Part shown: positions 1 through 7,327 of the stretch, piece by piece
Layout of the letters: the number at the start of each line of letters is the position of its first letter
Position numbering within the stretch: the first letter of the stretch is position 1
Assembly (NCBI GenBank): GCA_041621405.1
Contig: JBFKAV010000040.1
Location: 1 to 23,051 of the forward strand
Length of the DNA: 23,051 bases
Origin: JBFKAV01 sp041621405
GTDB taxonomy: Bacteria > Pseudomonadota > Alphaproteobacteria > Rhodobacterales > Rhodobacteraceae
Reading direction: 5' to 3'
The notes under the pieces: model-generated
What the model saw: the letters and a program-made list of their open reading frames with translations, nothing else
What the model was told of the DNA's origin: nothing
Database searches by the model: none
Made by a program: the position numbers and the translations under genes

Positions 1-1
1 A

Positions 2-229
2 CTTTTCCAATATCGCTCAAATCCTTGCGCCCAAGCGTTCTTCCGTGCGGGTCTGACACGGCCGAAACGTGTACCGTATCTGGCTCGCATTCTTCACGAG
101 GTCAATCGAGTAGGCGCATCGGCAGCGAAGCTGAGGATTGCGAGCGTTTCGCTTCTTGCCCGGCGTCCCATTGATGCAGCAGCCCGCAGGCAGATCGTCA
201 GGTTGGCTTCGGAAGGACGGCTTGACTGA
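2..229 (+). CDS. 3' end of an unidentified gene (partial)
   Basis: An open frame enters from the left edge and runs 75 codons to a TGA at 227-229. The peptide is basic and looks like ordinary protein, with stretches such as GLTRPKRVPYLARILHEV and ASVSLLARRPIDAAARRQ, ending in LASEGRLD. No start codon is needed because the gene begins outside the window. I do not recognise the family, and no catalytic motif, membrane span or repeat can be seen in this tail. The plus-strand position next to a glycosyltransferase cassette makes a surface-polysaccharide role possible, but that is inference only. An 88-codon frame on the opposite strand (17-283) competes for the same bases. I prefer the plus frame because its residue mix is more natural. 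Confidence 0.45.
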   Translation, partial: LFQYRSNPCAQAFFRAGLTRPKRVPYLARILHEVNRVGASAAKLRIASVSLLARRPIDAAARRQIVRLASEGRLD

Positions 230-543
230 GCACAAATAGTCCCATTCCGGCGCCAGACGTGCCTCTCCGCCCTGCAGCCCCACGAACGATGACGCGTCCC
301 CTATTGATTAACGGACAGGCCGCCTTGGTCATCGCGGCAGAGAAGTCTCAGGCTTGCCCCGAACGCCGGTCGGCTAGATGGTAGCGGACCACAGCCCGAT
401 AACATATCGCCCGCTTTCGCATCTCTTCGCCCTGCCATTACTCTGCTCAAGCCCGACCCGGCGCTTCGCCTCGCAGACGCGGCGCTGCAGTGTGAATCAT
501 TTAGACTTTAGCAAAGAGGTGCCGGCCGGCTTCCCTGATAAGA
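230..543. other. Gene-free stretch, nothing convincing
   Basis: I see no protein-like frame on either strand and no RNA gene here. The sequence is mixed in composition, with AT-rich pieces around 306-312 and 497-515 and a short GCCGGCCGGC palindrome near 522-531. No clear sigma-70 promoter pair or terminator hairpin with a T-run was found. Confidence 0.4.
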
Positions 544-1707
544 ATGACGGCTGAAGAGGGCGCGTTGGTAACCTGCAGATGGATGCCCCTAAGATCCACG
601 ACTGCCAAGTCCCCACGATCTCGATGTCAGGCCGCAGCATCAACCCATGGTGCCGGGTGCTCGGTCAGTTCAGCAGGGTCCGATGGGCTTGAGCGTCGCA
701 ATCGCATTGCCGAATCCGACAGGAAGCAGTTCAAAACAGTTCTCGACCTGACTACGCGATCTCGCATACCTTGCCGCCAATGGCCTCGCAAGAAGGCGTC
801 GACGCGGGCAAGCCTTACTGGGACCGGCGGAGAGACTTCATCCGGTATGAATTGGGCAAATCTGGAGACCGCGGAAATCCGGTGCCCGCAAGGTAGCGGC
901 CCGGTGTCAGAACAGAGCCCTCCCTGGCATATCCCGGCTCGAGTAAGGCGTCGCAAAGCCTGCCGACTTTGGTTTCTCTTCCCCAAACTGACGGAGGAAA
1001 TGGCACTCCGATCGGACACCGACGGTACCTACATTGCCGAGGAAATCGGCGGGCCGGGCCATTTCAACGAATGGGGTGGGGACCGGGCCCTGTGCGCGGT
1101 TTTTCGGAATATTCAGGATGACTTCGCTCGTCCCTTGGCTCCCGGAGCGACGCCTCAGGAACCTGGGTTCAGGCCGGACTACCCTCATCACCGAGCACAG
1201 GGCCGCTCTTCCTCCGTGACCGGCGAGGAGTTGTCTGAAAGCACTGTGGTGCAGGCAGAATCGCTGCTCGGCGCCAAGGCCCGCCGACGCGTCGACGAAC
1301 TTGCCGGGACGCCCTCATTCGGCGGTATCGTCGCGACACAGATGCTCAGGTGCCGCTACTGGCCGCTCCAGGTTATCAGAGGTCTTGCGGACCGCCTGAG
1401 TGAAGACGGCAACCCCGCGCAACCGGCCCCACTTTCGGAAAGCGCGTCGCTCCGCCACGCGTGCCGGCGATGGCCGGCGTTCATGATTTCCAAGCGCGGT
1501 TCCATCGCTGACCAGATCGCTCTGCCTGACCTGATCCGGCGCAGTGGGATCCGCCTCGGTGGCCGACAGATCAATCCGCACGTTCCTCCGTCGTCGGTCG
1601 TGATCTTGAATACCGGCAACGCCGGACATGCATGGTCCAGGAAATCAAATCAGATGCTCCACGCCTTAGCGGACCGGTTCATGCCCAAACGGGAAAGAAT
1701 TCAGTGA
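544..1707 (+). CDS. Unrecognised 387-codon open frame; possible orphan or decayed gene
   Basis: This frame stays open for 387 codons in sequence that is not GC-rich enough to make that likely by chance. Its TGA (1705-1707) overlaps the proposed GTG start of the downstream glycosyltransferase (1704-1706) in a GTGA arrangement, as in translationally coupled genes. Against it, the product is rich in Arg, Ser and Pro in its first half, there is no ribosome binding site before ATG 544, and no family, signal peptide or membrane span is recognisable. The second half (from about residue 150, TEEMALRSDTDGTYIAEEI onward) looks more like real protein. Another plus frame has a natural-looking fragment around 748-896 (DYAISHTLPPMASQEGVD) that ends in a TAG, so an old gene broken by frameshifts is an equally good reading. 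Minus-strand frames in this stretch are shorter and no more convincing. Confidence 0.3.
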   Translation: MTAEEGALVTCRWMPLRSTTAKSPRSRCQAAASTHGAGCSVSSAGSDGLERRNRIAESDRKQFKTVLDLTTRSRIPCRQWPRKKASTRASLTGTGGETSSGMNWANLETAEIRCPQGSGPVSEQSPPWHIPARVRRRKACRLWFLFPKLTEEMALRSDTDGTYIAEEIGGPGHFNEWGGDRALCAVFRNIQDDFARPLAPGATPQEPGFRPDYPHHRAQGRSSSVTGEELSESTVVQAESLLGAKARRRVDELAGTPSFGGIVATQMLRCRYWPLQVIRGLADRLSEDGNPAQPAPLSESASLRHACRRWPAFMISKRGSIADQIALPDLIRRSGIRLGGRQINPHVPPSSVVILNTGNAGHAWSRKSNQMLHALADRFMPKRERIQ

Positions 1708-2723
1708 TTTCCGGTACACGCCTGTCAATTGTCGTTCCCGCCTATCAGGAGGCCTCGGGGCTGGCCGATGCTGTCGACGCGATCCGCGCGAAAGCAGACC
1801 CGCTCGGCCGGGTCGAGTATTTGATCGTCGACGACGGCTCTTCCGACGAGACCTGGCAGGTCATTGAAGCCCTCGCTGCGAAAGACCCAAGTATCATTGG
1901 CCTACGGCTCTCGCGCAATTTCGGCAAGGAAGGGGCGCTTCATGCGGGGTTGAACGCCGCGAGGGGCGATGCCGTCATCATCATGGATTCGGATCTGCAA
2001 CACCCGCCGGACCTGATCCCCGAGATGGTGCGCCTCTGGGAGAACGGTGCAAAGGTCGTCAACACCGTGAAACGCACACGCCAGACGGAAGGGCCGTTCA
2101 AGTCGTGGCTGACGAAACGCTATTTTGCACTCTTCTCGCAGTTGGCAGGAATGGACGTCGGCAACGCTGCGGATTTTAAGCTCTTCGACCGTACGGTCGT
2201 GGATTGCCTACTAAGGCTTCCCGAGCGCCAGAGGTTCCTGCGCGGACTCACGGCCTGGGTAGGCTTCGAGCAAAGGACGATTCTGTTTGACGTCGCGCCT
2301 CGTGCCACGGGCGCCAGCAAGTGGTCGGTCCGCAGATTGTTTAGTTTGGCGATCGGGTCGATCGTTTCCTTCAGCACATTGCCGATGCATCTGGTCACGC
2401 TCCTCGGCCTGATCTTCGGTGTCATTGCGATCATTCTCGGCGCCCGAACGCTCTGGCTGTGGCTGACGGGAACTGCCGCCCCCGGCTTCACGACGGTCAT
2501 CCTGCTTCAGATCATCGTCGGGTCGATATTGATGATCGGGCTCGGCATCATCGGCGCCTACGTCGCCAAGATCTATGAAGAGGTGAAGGGTCGGCCCGAT
2601 TTCATCATTGAGAGAATGACCGGGGCGGGCTTGGAGGGCCCGCAAAGCGATAAAGATCGAATGGACCGATCTTCCGGGGCGGTCCTGACCACGCCCGAAT
2701 CCGATCAAGAAGTTCTGCGCTGA
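1704..2723 (+). CDS. GT2 polyprenyl-phosphate glycosyltransferase (GtrB/DPM1-like)
   Basis: This is a family 2 glycosyltransferase expected to transfer a sugar from a nucleotide donor to a polyprenyl phosphate on the cytoplasmic face of the inner membrane. Numbered from the GTG, LSIVVPAYQE begins near residue 7, the nucleotide-binding DDGSSD is at 43-48, the metal-binding DSDLQHPPD at 95-103, and the RFLRG element at about 177-181. Two hydrophobic spans (about 230-254 and 263-288) anchor the C-terminus, the usual GtrB-type layout, followed by a polar tail. I chose GTG 1704 because GGGAAAG lies 6 nt upstream and the protein then begins just before the first beta strand, as in relatives. An ATG at 1632 would add 24 residues without a good binding site. 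The last 119 bp overlap the 3' end of the opposite-strand membrane protein. The sugar cannot be told from sequence. Confidence 0.88.
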   Translation: MISGTRLSIVVPAYQEASGLADAVDAIRAKADPLGRVEYLIVDDGSSDETWQVIEALAAKDPSIIGLRLSRNFGKEGALHAGLNAARGDAVIIMDSDLQHPPDLIPEMVRLWENGAKVVNTVKRTRQTEGPFKSWLTKRYFALFSQLAGMDVGNAADFKLFDRTVVDCLLRLPERQRFLRGLTAWVGFEQRTILFDVAPRATGASKWSVRRLFSLAIGSIVSFSTLPMHLVTLLGLIFGVIAIILGARTLWLWLTGTAAPGFTTVILLQIIVGSILMIGLGIIGAYVAKIYEEVKGRPDFIIERMTGAGLEGPQSDKDRMDRSSGAVLTTPESDQEVLR

Positions 2724-4296
2724 GCGGTGTCAGGTACTTGTCCACGCGCCGGTGCACGACGTTGAGCGGCGCTGATCTCTCCAGCGCGGCGATCGTTGCC
2801 ACGAGATCAGCCTCGGTCCTCAGCCCCAGGGGCGTCCCGTAATACGGAACCGGGCTCGGGCGCCCGGTGATGAAATTGAGCTCCGGTTCCATCGGCAGTG
2901 TCATCAAGAGTTCATTCGGCTCGGCGGAGGCTTCGATCGCCTGCAGGAGTTGCCGGAACAGCTCGTCGTCCGATGCCTGAATGCGAAGCCCGACCCTCGG
3001 CAGCGTCGATTGGATGTTGGGCGGCGCCCGGACTCCTGCGACAGTGCCGCCCAATCCGCGATCGAGCGGCTGTCCCGCCTGAAAGGCCAGCGACCATAGG
3101 CATAACGCCAGAACCGCCGCAATGACCGGCAGCGACGGGCGCATGAGGATCAACGACACCAGCGTAGTCGGAACCACGAACAGGAGGTAGATCGGGATCT
3201 GGTAGTGAAGGGCCAAAACCGACCAGAACACCGAAAGGACAGCCAGCGGGTGAACGCGACGATTGCGGAGCAGGTCGAAGGCGACCAACAGGCATAGCGC
3301 CGGAACTGAGAGCAGGAGCAGGACCCACGCGACGGCCGACACGCTCACAACGGGGCCGTCGCCCTGCAGCAGGTGGTGTGCCGCGAGAAGCAAGATCGTG
3401 CCAAAGCTCTGGTCGGCAATGAAATCCTGACCGTTGATCACGAGGGCCGAGAAGATCATGTCGTTGATCCATGCGCCAAGTGCCCCTTGAGAGGCAACCA
3501 CCGCCGCCAGCGGGAGCCCGGACAAGACAAACCCGGCGAGGACAAGCGCCACCGTGCGCCCGGCCTCGACCCACGTGATCCGGGCCCGAAAGGCAAGGAT
3601 TAGAAGAATGCATGACGGCAGGATGCCGCCCCATATCAAACCGAAAGTGTGGTTCTTCGCCACCACGTAGGCGCACAGGCCCGAGAAGGCGACGCCGCCG
3701 GCTAGCAACGCCGGCCCGCGCTCTCCTTGCTTGTCCTCTCGCCTCTCTGCAAGCAGCACCGCGACGAGCCCGAGCGCAAGCATCACCCCGCTCAGCTGTC
3801 GCGTGAAAAAGCACAAGCCAACGATCGCTCCCGCAAGTACGAGGCGCAGTGCGGATCGCTCGTGCAGCTCGCCCAGGCAGAGGCAGAGAAGAAAGAAAGC
3901 TCCCAGGGCATGCCAGTTGGCGCTGGGATTGGGAAACTGGATAAACGAAAACACGGTCACCGCGAACGCGCCTGCAAAGGCGGCGACAGAACCACGGCGG
4001 CGCAGGATAATGAAGGCGACCGAGCCTTGCAGGAACGTGATCGCAACCAGCGGATATCGGAGGCTCAGGAGGTCCTCTCCAAGCACCCGGAATGCCCAGG
4101 CGTTCAGGATGTTGCCATAGCCACTATGGATATCGATCAGATCGCGATGGATGACGTCGCCGGCGTTTGCGCGCTGGGCGACATAGGCATAGACGCCTTC
4201 ATCGACCGGCCACCAAAACTGGTCGTGGAACGTCGCCAGGACTGCCGCCGCCGAGATCAGCCACAGGAGCGCTGCCGCCGCCTCACGCCGGTTCAT
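2605..4296 (-). CDS. Polytopic membrane glycosyltransferase-like protein (GT-C / ArnT-PMT type)
   Basis: The product is a 563-residue integral membrane protein with about a dozen hydrophobic spans and a soluble C-terminal domain of roughly 150 residues. After the first membrane span it has WWPVDEGVYAYVAQ, placing acidic residues in the first outward loop, as the GT-C fold does for catalysis with lipid-linked sugar donors. GT-C enzymes take sugar from polyprenyl phosphate at the periplasmic face, which fits a partnership with the convergent GT2 enzyme. ATG 4296 was chosen because it overlaps the TGA of the upstream gene (ATGA), which implies translational coupling. The C-terminal end (IGPFDLYRFAGPP) is protein-like right up to the stop, so the 119-bp overlap with the GT2 gene seems real. 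The acceptor is unknown. The assignment rests on topology and the acidic first loop, not on a diagnostic full-length motif. Confidence 0.75.
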   Translation of the reverse strand: MNRREAAAALLWLISAAAVLATFHDQFWWPVDEGVYAYVAQRANAGDVIHRDLIDIHSGYGNILNAWAFRVLGEDLLSLRYPLVAITFLQGSVAFIILRRRGSVAAFAGAFAVTVFSFIQFPNPSANWHALGAFFLLCLCLGELHERSALRLVLAGAIVGLCFFTRQLSGVMLALGLVAVLLAERREDKQGERGPALLAGGVAFSGLCAYVVAKNHTFGLIWGGILPSCILLILAFRARITWVEAGRTVALVLAGFVLSGLPLAAVVASQGALGAWINDMIFSALVINGQDFIADQSFGTILLLAAHHLLQGDGPVVSVSAVAWVLLLLSVPALCLLVAFDLLRNRRVHPLAVLSVFWSVLALHYQIPIYLLFVVPTTLVSLILMRPSLPVIAAVLALCLWSLAFQAGQPLDRGLGGTVAGVRAPPNIQSTLPRVGLRIQASDDELFRQLLQAIEASAEPNELLMTLPMEPELNFITGRPSPVPYYGTPLGLRTEADLVATIAALERSAPLNVVHRRVDKYLTPLSAELLDRIRAWSGPPRKIGPFDLYRFAGPPSPPRSFSQ

Positions 4297-5258
4297 CTTG
4301 TGCCGGCGCCTTGCGGGAACAGCCTCAGCGCCAGTGTGCCAACAAGGCATGCCACCAACTGGCTCACGCCAAAGAGTATTGCCATCGCCATCGCCGCCGA
4401 CGCCGGAACACCGACCAGCGGAAACACCGCCACAGCAGCCAGTTCGCGCGCGCCCCATCCGCCGATCGAGACCGGCAGCGACGCCGACAGCAGAACCGCG
4501 GGGAACAAGACCAGCGTCTGCGTGAAAGAGATCGACATCCCCTGGTCGCGAAGAATGGAATAGGCGATCACGACGGAGATCAGGTGACCGAAAACCGAAA
4601 GCGCGAAAGACGCCCCTAGCACGCCGGGCCGAAGCACCGCCAGCGCGCCGACCGTTGCACCCAGGCCACCCAGTCGCCGCCACTGCAAGAAGAGTGCCGC
4701 TCCAAGTACAGAAAGGAACAGGCAGATCACCGCGATCAAGCTCCCATCAACCGTCTTGGGCGTGATCACCGCGCCGGCGAGGACAATCGCACCCAGCGCT
4801 GTCAGGCCGATAATTCGGTCAAAGACCCCGACCGCGAGCGCTGACTTCAATGCAAGTCCGTAGTCCCGCAAGAACCATACCCGCCCTGCATCGCCGGCGA
4901 GCGACGTAGGGAGCAACAGGTTGGCAAGCGTCGACAGGAAAGTAAGTCGTCCGGCCGAAAGATAGGTGATACCGGACCCGGCCGCTCGCGCCGCAAGCGT
5001 GAAGCGCCAGGACAAAGCCAGCGCGATGACAACCTGAAGTGTGACAATCAGAACGAGGTTGGCGCTCGAAACCGAGGACGCTTGTGCCCAAACCTCGGGA
5101 AGATCCACCATGTGTGCCAGAAGGAAAAGGATCGCTAGAAGGCCAGCGATGCGCAGCGCGGCTCTCGCCACAAGCCCGACCGCACGCGGGCGCTTCGAAT
5201 TCAGCGCGTCTTCCAAACAACACACTCCGCCTGCGATTTGAGTGCCGCGCCCGTCCAC
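4293..5258 (-). CDS. YbhN / lysylphosphatidylglycerol synthase TM-region family membrane protein (PF03706)
   Basis: This is an integral membrane protein of about 321 residues with several hydrophobic spans. It shows the family hallmarks in order: LANLLLPTSLAGDAGRVW (about 112-129), a following VGVFDRIIGL, and near the C-terminus LPVSIGGWGARE. Proteins of this family are implicated in lipid or polyprenyl-linked substrate handling, and the same domain is fused to GT2 enzymes in archaeal AglD-type proteins (established knowledge). The neighbours fit that: the GT-C-like gene is coupled by a 4-bp ATGA overlap, and a GT2 gene lies just beyond it. A flippase or accessory role in sugar-lipid transfer is inference. 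The start is uncertain. GTG 5258 gives the full frame, while a TTG at 5216 has GGAG about 8 nt upstream and would remove 14 residues that lack obvious conservation. Confidence 0.82.
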   Translation of the reverse strand: MDGRGTQIAGGVCCLEDALNSKRPRAVGLVARAALRIAGLLAILFLLAHMVDLPEVWAQASSVSSANLVLIVTLQVVIALALSWRFTLAARAAGSGITYLSAGRLTFLSTLANLLLPTSLAGDAGRVWFLRDYGLALKSALAVGVFDRIIGLTALGAIVLAGAVITPKTVDGSLIAVICLFLSVLGAALFLQWRRLGGLGATVGALAVLRPGVLGASFALSVFGHLISVVIAYSILRDQGMSISFTQTLVLFPAVLLSASLPVSIGGWGARELAAVAVFPLVGVPASAAMAMAILFGVSQLVACLVGTLALRLFPQGAGTR

Positions 5259-5930
5259 TTCATGGCCACAGGATCTCTAGCTTAGACGTGCATCACTTCC
5301 AGACACGGCAGCATCGCTCCTGCTTCCTCCCTTGATGGAACCGAGCGCAGCGCCACACCAAATTTGGATCCTATTTGGAAACAGTGGCGAGTTTGCGGCA
5401 AGAGCGCGATTCTATTCGAGCCCGCTAGGAGCGCGCGCCAGGTTTGTCGCGCCGGGACAGGCGAGAGCCGGCGTCAACGCCACACAGCGACAGGCGGAGC
5501 CTGAATTGACGCTCTTTGACCAGCGCGAGCCTTACCATGTCGGAAATGAGCGAATTTGCAGCGGCGAGAGGGAAGAGGCCGCCCGGAACCCTCGGACCAC
5601 TCGCCCTTCAGTCGACCCGACGACCACGATCTCTGTCGGTCGCGTTCCGGCTCCGCCGCGATCGGGCTGACGGGTGGCGCGAGCGCAAGCTCACCTAACC
5701 CAGATGCCGCTTGGTGAGTCTCTGGATATCGAGGTTCGCGATGATCCGTGATCGCTCTGAGCGGTCAAACCCTCATCCCGGCGACACTTCGACCGCCAGA
5801 ACTTCTTGCGTATGACATTCGCAGCCCGCGCGGAAGCATCTGCGGCTGCTTCTTCGATGGGTGATGAAGGCCCGAATGGCCCCTGCTTCGGGAAGAGGCG
5901 GTGACCATGTGGGCACGCGTTGCGCCCAGT
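5259..5930. other. Gene-free stretch between the glycosylation cassette and tRNA-Leu
   Basis: About 670 bp without a convincing gene. Short open frames exist on both strands (for example 5332-5670 plus) but have no ribosome binding site, recognisable family or protein-like composition. It contains an AT-rich operator-like repeat at 5358-5379, a small GAGC-GCAA-GCTC hairpin near 5680-5691, and a GAAGCA/TGCTTC inverted repeat near 5833-5852. It may be the worn junction between an acquired segment and the tRNA, but no integrase or transposase remnant is recognisable. Confidence 0.45.
5358..5379. promoter_or_regulatory. AT-rich palindrome and helical-phase direct repeat (candidate operator)
   Basis: CCAAATTTGG (5358-5367) is a perfect 10-bp palindrome. 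ATTTGGA occurs at 5362-5368 and again at 5373-5379, exactly 11 bp apart, which is one helical turn. The site is about 100 bp upstream of the minus-strand membrane-protein gene starting at 5258, so it could control the glycosylation genes. No flanking promoter was clear. Confidence 0.25.
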
Positions 5931-6015
5931 TGGTGCCCAGGAGAGGACTCGAACCTCCACGCCTTGCGGCACACGGACCTGAACCGTGCGCGTCTACCAA
6001 TTCCGCCACCTGGGC
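5931..6015 (-). tRNA. tRNA-Leu (anticodon CAG), CCA encoded
   Basis: Read on the minus strand, the 85-nt segment folds as a class II tRNA. The acceptor stem is GCCCAGG (5' end at 6015) paired with CCTGGGC, followed by discriminator A and a genomically encoded CCA at 5931-5933. The D region includes AATTGGTAGACGC, the anticodon stem-loop is CACGG-TTCAGGT-CCGTG with anticodon CAG, there is a long variable arm (TGCCGCAAGGCG), and the T loop is GGTTCGAGTCC. The long variable arm and A discriminator are typical of tRNA-Leu, and CAG reads CUG codons, which are abundant in this GC-rich genome. Its 3' end faces the lower-GC left part of the window, which is where integrative elements usually enter tRNA genes. 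Confidence 0.97.
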
Positions 6016-6032
6016 ACAGGCTGCGAAGGCGG

Positions 6033-6061
6033 GGCGTACTCCGGCCCCGACGCCTTGTCAA
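6033..6061 (-). promoter_or_regulatory. sigma-70 promoter of tRNA-Leu
   Basis: On the minus strand a perfect -35 TTGACA (6056-6061) is followed after 17 bp by TACGCC (6033-6038) as a weak -10. Transcription would begin near 6026, about 11 nt before the mature tRNA 5' end. A strong -35 with a weak -10 is common in GC-rich alphaproteobacteria. Confidence 0.55.
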
Positions 6062-6135
6062 CGGGTCGGGCGGCTCGGTGCTTGCCCGCCCGCCGCGGCC
6101 CCGCTATTCAGGCCCTCAACCACGGAGGTGCGCCC

Positions 6136-7119
6136 ATGTCGAAGCTCGTCACGATCTACGGCGGCTCGGGCTTCATCGGCCGCTACATCGCGCAGCGGAT
6201 GGCTCGCGCGGGCTGGCGCGTCCGCGTCGCCGTGCGCCGCCCGAACGAGGCGCTGTTCGTCCGGCCCTACGGCGTCGTCGGCCAGGTCGAGCCGGTGTTC
6301 TGCAACATCCGCGACGATGCCTCGGTGCGCGCCGCCATGACCGGCGCCGACGCGGTGGTCAACTGCGTCGGCACCTTCGACAAGAGCGGCCCGAACAATT
6401 TCGATGCCATCCAGCACGAGGGCGCCGGACGCATCGCCCGCATCGCCGCCGAAACCGGGGTGGAGCGGCTGGTCTACGTCTCTGCGATCGGCGCCGACCC
6501 CGAGGGCGCAAGCCTCTACGCCCAGAGCAAGGCCAAGGGCGAAGAGGCCGTCCTCGGCAACTTCCCCGGCGCCGTGATCCTGCGCCCCTCCGTGGTCTTC
6601 GGACCCGAAGACCAGTTCTTCAACCGCTTCGCCGCCATGGCCCGGCTCGGCCCGGTGCTGCCGCTCGCCGCCGCCGAAACCCGGTTCCAGCCAGTCTACG
6701 TCGACGACGTCGCCAAGGCCGCCGAGATGGGCGTCCTCGGCACGGCCAGGCCCGGGATCTACGAGCTTGGCGGGCCCGACGTGGCCAGCTTCCGCGACCT
6801 GATGGCGCAGATGCTCAAGGTGATCCACCGCCGCCGGCTGATCCTCAATCTGCCGTTCTGGGTGGCGCGGACGATGGCCACGGTGCTCGACCTCGCCCAG
6901 GGCCTCACTCTCGGCCTCTTCAGCAATCGCATCCTCACCCGCGATCAGCTGAGAAGCCTGCGGCAGGACAACGTCGTCGCCAAGGACGCCAAGGGCTTCG
7001 ACGCGCTCGGGATCGAGCCCACGGCGCTCGATGCGGTGCTGCCCGACTATCTTTGGCGGTTCCGGCCGAGCGGCCAGTACGACGCCATCAAGGCCTCGGC
7101 AAAGAACTTGAAGGCCTGA
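6136..7119 (+). CDS. NDUFA9-family NAD(P)-binding epimerase-like protein
   Basis: The product is a 327-residue atypical short-chain dehydrogenase with an N-terminal Rossmann fold: VTIYGGSGFIGRYIAQ begins at residue 5, giving the GGSGFIG dinucleotide loop at 9-15. Then come ADAVVNCVGTF near the end of the fourth strand and a YVSAIGADP segment. It matches the bacterial group annotated as complex I NDUFA9 subunit family, relatives of a mitochondrial complex I accessory subunit that binds NADPH. In bacteria the precise role is not settled. The start at ATG 6136 has GGAGGTG at 6124-6130 and a 5-nt spacer. The gene begins just beyond the tRNA-Leu promoter, divergent from the tRNA, in fully GC-rich sequence, so it belongs to the core side of the boundary. 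Confidence 0.9.
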   Translation: MSKLVTIYGGSGFIGRYIAQRMARAGWRVRVAVRRPNEALFVRPYGVVGQVEPVFCNIRDDASVRAAMTGADAVVNCVGTFDKSGPNNFDAIQHEGAGRIARIAAETGVERLVYVSAIGADPEGASLYAQSKAKGEEAVLGNFPGAVILRPSVVFGPEDQFFNRFAAMARLGPVLPLAAAETRFQPVYVDDVAKAAEMGVLGTARPGIYELGGPDVASFRDLMAQMLKVIHRRRLILNLPFWVARTMATVLDLAQGLTLGLFSNRILTRDQLRSLRQDNVVAKDAKGFDALGIEPTALDAVLPDYLWRFRPSGQYDAIKASAKNLKA

Positions 7120-7287
7120 GCCGACGCGCGGCGGACCGGCTCGCCTCGCGGCACCCCCAACCACGGCCAAAGCGCGCTTCATGTGATCCCCTCTGCCGAA
7201 ACAAGTTCGGGGGGCCGCCGGACAGAAGCCGCAGCGGGCAGAAGGCCCCCTCGCCCCGGCCTGCACCCGCGCTGCCGCTGACGCTCG

Positions 7288-7302
7288 TTAACCCTTCCTT
7301 CA
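7288..7302 (+). promoter_or_regulatory. Near-CtrA binding site upstream of radC
   Basis: TTAA (7288-7291), 7 bp, then TTCA (7299-7302), preceded by G and followed by CC. This matches the alphaproteobacterial CtrA consensus TTAA-N7-TTAA with one mismatch. It ends 25 bp before the radC start. CtrA control of radC here is inference. Confidence 0.4.
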
Positions 7303-7327
7303 CCATGGCGGCCGCAGGGTTCGCCGC

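Noticed and set aside
5924..5941. GCCCAG repeated around TTGGT at the tRNA-Leu 3' end as an attachment site
   Set aside because: The repeat is only 6-7 bp and half of it is the tRNA acceptor stem itself; too short to claim an att site.
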